The position numbers were made by a program, and so were the translations under genes. This document shows, piece after piece, positions 59,722 through 64,000 of a stretch of 64,000 bases of DNA (within the stretch, counting starts at the first letter, position 1; the number at the start of each line of letters is the position of its first letter). Source of the DNA: Sphingobacterium cellulitidis. GTDB taxonomy: Bacteria; Bacteroidota; Bacteroidia; Sphingobacteriales; Sphingobacteriaceae. The notes under the pieces are model-generated. The model did not search any database. It worked only from the letters and a program-made list of their open reading frames with translations, and was not told where the DNA came from. The DNA lies in contig NOUX01000003.1 in assembly GCA_002245855.1 (NCBI GenBank), positions 434,001 through 498,000 of the forward strand, in the 5' to 3' direction.

Positions 59722-60819
59722 CTATTTATTAAATCTTGAATAATATTGCATAATTGGAAACCATATAGCTTCTGACGGGGTTACTTGAACATATTTAATG
59801 AAACTCTTCCAAATTCGAGATTTCTTATTTGCTCTTTCTCCGGCCAGATAACTTTCCTTTTCAATAAAATTCTCGTTAAAAAAACCAAAGTTTCCGCCAA
59901 TTAATATGTCTTCAACCATCCAGTCAGCATTTATCTTCAGATTAAAATCATAGGGAACATTTTCTTTATCCATCCCTAAATATTTAACCAATATGACGTG
60001 TAACACATCAACCCATTTTCTGATTCCTAGTTTCGAATAAATTCTTTTTAAGTCTTTATTCACTAGTTCATTTCTGTAATGAGCGTAAATACGGGCTGAA
60101 TCACATAATTGTCTAATCCCAATTCCATAGGATAATAAGTGTTTTAAAATATGTGAATTAGCTTGTACTATCGTCTCTATTGCAGAGGGTAACTTGATAT
60201 TGCTGCTATTTAAATTTAATATAGTGTAATTATTAATTTCATCTTGATTTAGTTTAGCCAAAATACTTTCCTTAAACGGGTTATGAATATCAAACATTCT
60301 TTGATGATGCTCAATTTCAAATCCTTTATAAATATATCCTGCGCTAAAGCCTGGCATTGAGGAAATTTCTAATTCTTTTTTGTTAATAATTTCAAATGCT
60401 TTGTCATAACTAGCTTTTTCTCCAAAAAACAAATCAATGTCCCCACACACTCTTCTCATTGGATTATCATAGCATTTTGCTATTCCTTGGCCTTTTAATA
60501 AGACCGGTGATAATCCCTCTTTATTGAACATGAATAGCAACTTTTCAATTGCTTCATTCATCATTTCGTTACGTTGAACATGCTTTTCAACTCTCACTGC
60601 CCAACTTAATAACAGGCTCTTTGAAGGTTGTAAATGCGATTCTAATTTTTGGATGCCGTCAAATACAATACATTCTACGGTTTGACTAATACTAATTTTA
60701 TATATTTCATCCCATTCTTGGTTAGTTAGTGGGAAAAACTCTTTATCTAAATTAGCATTTTTCCATAATCCAGCCTTAAGTAATAAAAAAAATATCTTTG
60801 TTATTTTGTTTTTTAACAT
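59722..60819 (-). CDS. NTP_transf_5-family nucleotidyltransferase
   Basis: The 365-aa protein matches the large nucleotidyltransferase family (PF14907 type). The substrate-loop motif LLKGQGIAKCYDNPMRR (107-123) leads into CGDIDLFFGEKASYDKAFEI with the paired acidic residues Asp127 and Asp129 of the catalytic strand. The rest is helical, with FEIEHHQRMFDIHNPFKESI (about 171-190) typical of the family. These proteins accompany HprK-like kinases, PqqD-like proteins and asparagine-synthetase-like or exosortase genes in several phyla, but their substrate is unknown. It is 4 nt after the PqqD-like gene and 4 nt before the exporter gene. Confidence 0.85.
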   Translation of the reverse strand: MLKNKITKIFFLLLKAGLWKNANLDKEFFPLTNQEWDEIYKISISQTVECIVFDGIQKLESHLQPSKSLLLSWAVRVEKHVQRNEMMNEAIEKLLFMFNKEGLSPVLLKGQGIAKCYDNPMRRVCGDIDLFFGEKASYDKAFEIINKKELEISSMPGFSAGYIYKGFEIEHHQRMFDIHNPFKESILAKLNQDEINNYTILNLNSSNIKLPSAIETIVQANSHILKHLLSYGIGIRQLCDSARIYAHYRNELVNKDLKRIYSKLGIRKWVDVLHVILVKYLGMDKENVPYDFNLKINADWMVEDILIGGNFGFFNENFIEKESYLAGERANKKSRIWKSFIKYVQVTPSEAIWFPIMQYYSRFNK

Positions 60820-60823
60820 TACT

Positions 60824-61093
60824 TTATCCGGCTATTAGACCTCCCTTTACGAATACTTGAACTAATTTTTTAGCATCTTGCTTTGCTAACTCCTCCTCGA
60901 CTTCAAAATTCTCCAACAATAATTGACTTACTGTCTCTTCATCAAATTCTTTGTTTTGCAGTTCTTCCCAAAGAAAGGCAGCCGTTTCATTAAGGGTGAA
61001 AACTTTTGACATATCCAACATCTCCTGTCCTGGGTCAATAATCACAAAATCACCTCCTAATTTTCTCAGTTGTAAATCCTTTCTCAATTTCAT
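60824..61093 (-). CDS. PqqD-like peptide-recognition protein
   Basis: The 89-aa protein has the PqqD pattern: RKLGGDFVIIDPGQEMLDMS then VFTLNETAAFLWEELQNKEF (about residues 12-50), followed by helices VSQLLLENFEVEEELAKQDA and KKLVQVFVKGGLIAG. The LNETAAFLWEEL segment is the hallmark of the family, in which the winged helix captures the leader of a peptide substrate (the RiPP recognition element). It is tightly linked on both sides (1 nt to the peptidase gene, 4 nt to the nucleotidyltransferase gene). No leader-containing precursor gene is seen in this operon, so the peptide partner must be elsewhere or the protein has another role. Confidence 0.92.
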   Translation of the reverse strand: MKLRKDLQLRKLGGDFVIIDPGQEMLDMSKVFTLNETAAFLWEELQNKEFDEETVSQLLLENFEVEEELAKQDAKKLVQVFVKGGLIAG

Positions 61094-61094
61094 A

Positions 61095-61547
61095 TTAGTT
61101 CAATTTAAACTTACTAAATAGATACCTTAAAGGGCGTATATAATACCAACATACCCCCATCTTCTTATTTATTTTCGAATTTATCTTTAAGGCTTTGTCC
61201 CCTCTTGATCCAGATAATACTGTTGCCAGGATATCTGCTTTCTCAATGGTTTCTATTTGATCTAAATTGCCATCACCCGCTAAATAATAGTGGTTAGAAT
61301 CAATTCGAATCAGCCTGTGCAAAATAATTCGACCTTTATACCTTGCTAATATTATATCACCTATATTAACATTGAAATTAATTGGTTGTTTGATAACAAC
61401 TTGATCACCGTGTCTTAAAAAGGGAAGCATGCTGTTTCCAGCAACATTGAACTTCACAGATTTACCGGCCTTGAGGTCTTCAAGTATTATATCAAAAAAT
61501 AACTGATTGGGAACCTTATAGCTCTTCAAGTGATTATTTTCATCCAT
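61095..61547 (-). CDS. S24/S26-type peptidase (signal-peptidase-like)
   Basis: A 150-aa protein of the S26 (SipW/Sec11-like) class. The nucleophile motif is FNVAGNSMLPFLRHGDQVVI with Ser39, followed by GDIILARYKGRIILHRLIRI with His77 in the position where bacterial type I signal peptidases have Lys, and then YLAGDGN (88-94) with the third acidic residue. Ser-His-Asp use of this kind is typical of archaeal/SipW enzymes. Only one weak hydrophobic segment near the C-terminus is seen and there is no obvious membrane anchor, so it may be soluble or attached through partners. It is the first gene of the cassette and may cut leaders of the substrate handled by the PqqD-like protein. Confidence 0.88.
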   Translation of the reverse strand: MDENNHLKSYKVPNQLFFDIILEDLKAGKSVKFNVAGNSMLPFLRHGDQVVIKQPINFNVNIGDIILARYKGRIILHRLIRIDSNHYYLAGDGNLDQIETIEKADILATVLSGSRGDKALKINSKINKKMGVCWYYIRPLRYLFSKFKLN

Positions 61548-61686
61548 AAATCAATATTTCCTAGGTTTATAAAAATTTAATTCAGCAAGTAAGTATAAGA
61601 ACAATTAAACAAATCGAAGAAATTTTCTTAAACCGCTTTTTAAGGTATTTTTTTCTTTGTTTGCGCTAAATTATGAATTGGCTTAT

Positions 61687-62802
61687 TTAGGCTAAAATCT
61701 TATTATATATTTGTAAACATTTATCTACCATTTTTTCCCGCGTAAAGTGCTCTAAATACCGTTTTTTAGCACCATCTGACAAACTTTTATAGACCTCTTC
61801 TTCAGTCAAAATAGTTTGGAAAGAATCTGCTAATGCACGTTCATCGCAAATCTCAACAGTTAAGCCAGATAATCCATTTTGATTAACCCAACTAACTCCA
61901 GATTCTGGGATTCTAGTAGATACAACAGGCTTTCCATAACCCATTGCTTCAATTTGAACTATAGCAAAGGCTTCGGTTTTTAATATTGAACTTAAACAAA
62001 ATAAATCACAAGCTTGATAATAGGCTTTTACCTCTTCATCCGTCATGAATCCCAATAATTGAACTTTATTCCCTAAATCATTATCAGAAATAATTTTTTC
62101 TAACTCTTCTTTTAAAGGTCCTTTCCCTCCAATTACTATTTTATAATTATCATCTAAATATTTTGCCGATTTTATTAAATATTCATAACCCTTGTATTCG
62201 ACCAATCTACCTAATGAAAAAATTATTTTTCTATTTTGATGTTTTTCTTTAATCCCATTTACTAAGGGAGAAAGATCTTCTTCCACATCAACACCAATTG
62301 GAATAAAATCTATTTTCGATTGGACATTTTTTAAAAACTTCGACTGTTCTACATAAACTGGTGTAGTTCCAACAATGATATCTGCTCTTTTAATTAACCA
62401 ATTCTGTAAAGGTTTATAAAGCCTTAGAAGGGTCTTTTGTTTTAGAATATCGCTATGCCAATGTAAGACAACCTTTCCTTTGTAATTGGATAAAAATAAA
62501 GCCAATGTAGCCATTGGGTCTGGGTGATGTATATGAATAATATCGTAGTTGTTTGCTATCTTTTTTAACCTAGTAATCATTTGCGGGGCCAACTTTGTCG
62601 CTGCAGCATTTATCTGAGTTGGCATTACAAATAGCGTAGCAAATTTATTCAAATGTATGGTTGCTGAAGGATGATCTTCCGTAGAAGCGCATAACATATC
62701 GCAATGTATTCCTGCATTAGAAAGCCCAAGCATTAAATCGTATTCAACTTTTTCAACACCACCTCGGATCGGATAAAACTTCCCTAATTGTAAAACTCTC
62801 AT
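61687..62802 (-). CDS. Glycosyltransferase family 4 protein
   Basis: This 371-aa GT-B enzyme has the N-terminal LGKFYPIRGGVEKVEYDLML, the acceptor-side HIHHPDPMATLALFL and, in the C-terminal half, IFSLGRLVEYKGYEYLIKSA (about residues 188-207), VIGGKGPLKEELEKII and the EX7E motif in LKTEAFAIVQIEAMGYGKPV (about 277-296). The motif order is that of GT4 retaining glycosyltransferases, which use nucleotide sugars to extend cell-surface glycans. It is 140 bp upstream of the peptidase cassette; that gap contains no open frame and may carry a promoter. It lies 22 nt after the preceding glycosyltransferase gene and belongs to the same operon. Confidence 0.94.
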   Translation of the reverse strand: MRVLQLGKFYPIRGGVEKVEYDLMLGLSNAGIHCDMLCASTEDHPSATIHLNKFATLFVMPTQINAAATKLAPQMITRLKKIANNYDIIHIHHPDPMATLALFLSNYKGKVVLHWHSDILKQKTLLRLYKPLQNWLIKRADIIVGTTPVYVEQSKFLKNVQSKIDFIPIGVDVEEDLSPLVNGIKEKHQNRKIIFSLGRLVEYKGYEYLIKSAKYLDDNYKIVIGGKGPLKEELEKIISDNDLGNKVQLLGFMTDEEVKAYYQACDLFCLSSILKTEAFAIVQIEAMGYGKPVVSTRIPESGVSWVNQNGLSGLTVEICDERALADSFQTILTEEEVYKSLSDGAKKRYLEHFTREKMVDKCLQIYNKILA

Positions 62803-62824
62803 ATTATTAATAGGTTGTATGTCT

Positions 62825-63928
62825 TTATTTTAAAAGTATATTGAACAATTCCTCCCAATTTTCAGCTTTAGGTTCTTCTAAATATTTGATAGGTTGCTCA
62901 CGCAAGGCTGAATAATCTCCTTGGATTAATTCAAACATATATTTTGCTAATTCAGATGGATTGTCGGGATTAAAATAAGCCGTTTTTTTACTTCCTTCTG
63001 CTGTTTCATGAGCATAAGGTAGGTCTGCTAACAACATTGGCTTATCATATTTGCTAAACTCTGAAATAGGAAGTCCCCAAGATTCTACCTTTGAGGAATA
63101 GATTAGACAATCCGTTTTTGAGTATAATTCAAGCAGGGTATTTTTGGGAATAAAGCCAATAAAATCAATATTCTTTATATCACCCCAATTGGAATAAATC
63201 CAGTTGGCATATTTATTTTCAGTCCCTTTCAAGGTCAAAGAAACTTTAAAGTTTTTCACCTTATATTCAGTCAATAACAATTTTGATGCTTGACAGATAA
63301 CTTCAAAATTCTTGTGGCTATTTGGCGAACCAGCAAAAATAAAATGGAAATCCTTATTGCTTGAATGGTTAATTATTTCTACTTCATTGTCAACGATTTT
63401 AGGTCTAGAAACAATGATTTTTTTCGGATTGATATGAAACATTTTGCTTAATCCCTTTCTAAACCACTCTTGCTGAACTACTAAGTAATTATTTTTGTGA
63501 ATATTAGTTTTATAAATCAGTTTTGTAAAAATGGCAAACAAAGCAATTTTGGGAGCAAAAATTAAGTCATGCTTTTTCCACTTATAAAAAGAGAATGAAT
63601 TATGGCAATAAACAGCCCTTCTCTCAGAGATTACACTTGGACTAGTATCATGTAATGAAAACCATAAATAAACTGGTCCTATTTCCTTTGAAATTTTTTT
63701 CATGGAAACATATTCATACCATAACCTATTGGTCCATCGTTTTTTCGGCCATTGGGTTTCTATATATTCGATATTAGGAAAATCAGTCAATTCCCTTTTA
63801 TGAACTATTGCTACCACCCTGTAACCATTTCTCACAGAATAATCAGATAAAAACTTAAGACAATCCTTTAGAATAGCAAGAGTACCAGCCTCAACTAAAT
63901 TCACTGCGGAAATAACGATTGTTTTCAT
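62825..63928 (-). CDS. Glycosyltransferase (GT4-like, GT-B fold)
   Basis: The 367-aa protein starts MKTIVISAVNLVEAGTLAIL, a sugar-binding entry common in this group, and has the C-terminal donor half with FHFIFAGSPNSHKNFEVICQ (about residues 195-214), IDFIGFIPKNTLLELYSKTD and SSKVESWGLPISEFSKYDKP (about 278-297), holding the EX7E-type pair. The N-terminal half contains RWTNRLWYEYVSMKKISKEI. It should transfer a sugar in capsule or exopolysaccharide assembly. Its end lies 22 nt before the next glycosyltransferase gene. The start codon overlaps no neighbour; the preceding gene ends 1 nt away. Confidence 0.9.
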   Translation of the reverse strand: MKTIVISAVNLVEAGTLAILKDCLKFLSDYSVRNGYRVVAIVHKRELTDFPNIEYIETQWPKKRWTNRLWYEYVSMKKISKEIGPVYLWFSLHDTSPSVISERRAVYCHNSFSFYKWKKHDLIFAPKIALFAIFTKLIYKTNIHKNNYLVVQQEWFRKGLSKMFHINPKKIIVSRPKIVDNEVEIINHSSNKDFHFIFAGSPNSHKNFEVICQASKLLLTEYKVKNFKVSLTLKGTENKYANWIYSNWGDIKNIDFIGFIPKNTLLELYSKTDCLIYSSKVESWGLPISEFSKYDKPMLLADLPYAHETAEGSKKTAYFNPDNPSELAKYMFELIQGDYSALREQPIKYLEEPKAENWEELFNILLK

Positions 63929-63929
63929 A

Positions 63930-64000
63930 TTAATTGGCCAAGGTTTGGTTAAATAATTGAATCCATTTATTCATGACCACCTCTTCTGAAAAATTTTTTG
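63930..64000 (-). CDS. C-terminal end of a gene, probably a glycosyltransferase
   Basis: Only the last 22 codons are inside the window, ending EEVVMNKWIQLFNQTLAN followed by TAA. A KNFSEEVVMNKWIQLF-type end is common in GT4 glycosyltransferases, and the gene is immediately upstream (1 nt) of another glycosyltransferase gene in the same direction. The identity cannot be settled from this fragment. Confidence 0.6.
   Translation of the reverse strand, partial: KNFSEEVVMNKWIQLFNQTLAN

Noticed and set aside
61548..61686. Search for a precursor peptide gene beside the PqqD-like cassette
   Set aside because: The reverse strand has no ATG in this gap and no plausible alternative start; the other gaps in the cassette are shorter than 20 nt.

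Overview
The window looks like a chromosomal segment of a Bacteroidota bacterium, most likely family Sphingobacteriaceae (Sphingobacterium/Pedobacter type). The basis is low G+C, three SusC/SusD- or TonB-receptor-type outer membrane systems, a FecR anti-sigma factor with an STN-containing SusC, Bacteroidota-style surface lipoproteins, AraC regulators with cupin-like sensor domains, and densely packed operons with weak Shine-Dalgarno signals. No tRNA, rRNA, CRISPR array, transposase or integrase was recognised.

Region 1 (1-12597, minus strand): a contractile injection system operon of the extracellular type (eCIS; Afp/PVC/MAC-like). In transcription order it encodes a DUF4255 tail-terminator/cap protein, an unrecognised 440-aa protein, one sheath, two unrecognised cysteine-rich helical proteins, two tube proteins, a 56-aa DUF5908-like protein, a LysM tube-to-spike adaptor, a VgrG/gp5-like spike, a PAAR tip, a gp25-like wedge and a large baseplate protein cut by the left edge. 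No lysis, capsid or integrase genes are seen, so this is not an ordinary prophage. A LuxR-type regulator (12709-13434) lies just upstream, preceded by a 13-nt direct repeat with a 21-bp period. The ATPase, fibre and toxin genes expected of an eCIS would lie left of the window.

Region 2 (13774-36839): nutrient uptake and carbohydrate metabolism. It holds a SusC/SusD pair, a dipeptidyl-peptidase-IV-type S9 protease, an outer membrane beta-barrel receptor, AraC regulators, a GH29 alpha-L-fucosidase, an amidohydrolase plus ankyrin lipoprotein pair, a DUF5009 membrane acyltransferase-like protein, a GH127-type beta-L-arabinofuranosidase, and a complete MacB/DevBCA-type exporter (ATPase, adaptor, permease, TolC).

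Region 3 (36961-42132): mostly hypothetical genes. These include an AlkD-like DNA alkylation repair protein, and a lipoprotein paired with a secreted protein that I read as a cholesterol-dependent-cytolysin-like protein lacking the membrane-binding domain 4. A ChbG/YdjC-type deacetylase follows.

Region 4 (42259-53897): a FecR-SusC(STN)-SusD-Gfo/Idh/MocA-Gfo/Idh/MocA operon, an ECF sigma factor behind a terminator, then an alpha/beta hydrolase-ECF sigma-membrane protein operon.

Region 5 (53954-64000, minus strand): an exopolysaccharide/capsule locus with glycosyltransferases, Wza and a Wzc-like tyrosine kinase ending in a striking Tyr-Gly tail. Inserted in the same operon is a five-gene cassette: S26-type peptidase, PqqD-like, NTP_transf_5 nucleotidyltransferase, ABC exporter and HprK-like kinase. 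It resembles the poorly understood 'HPr-rel-A' systems and peptide-modification clusters, but no precursor peptide is visible.

The strongest candidates for undescribed biology are the cysteine-rich eCIS components, the HprK/PqqD/nucleotidyltransferase cassette in the capsule operon, and the domain-4-less cytolysin-like protein with its lipoprotein partner.
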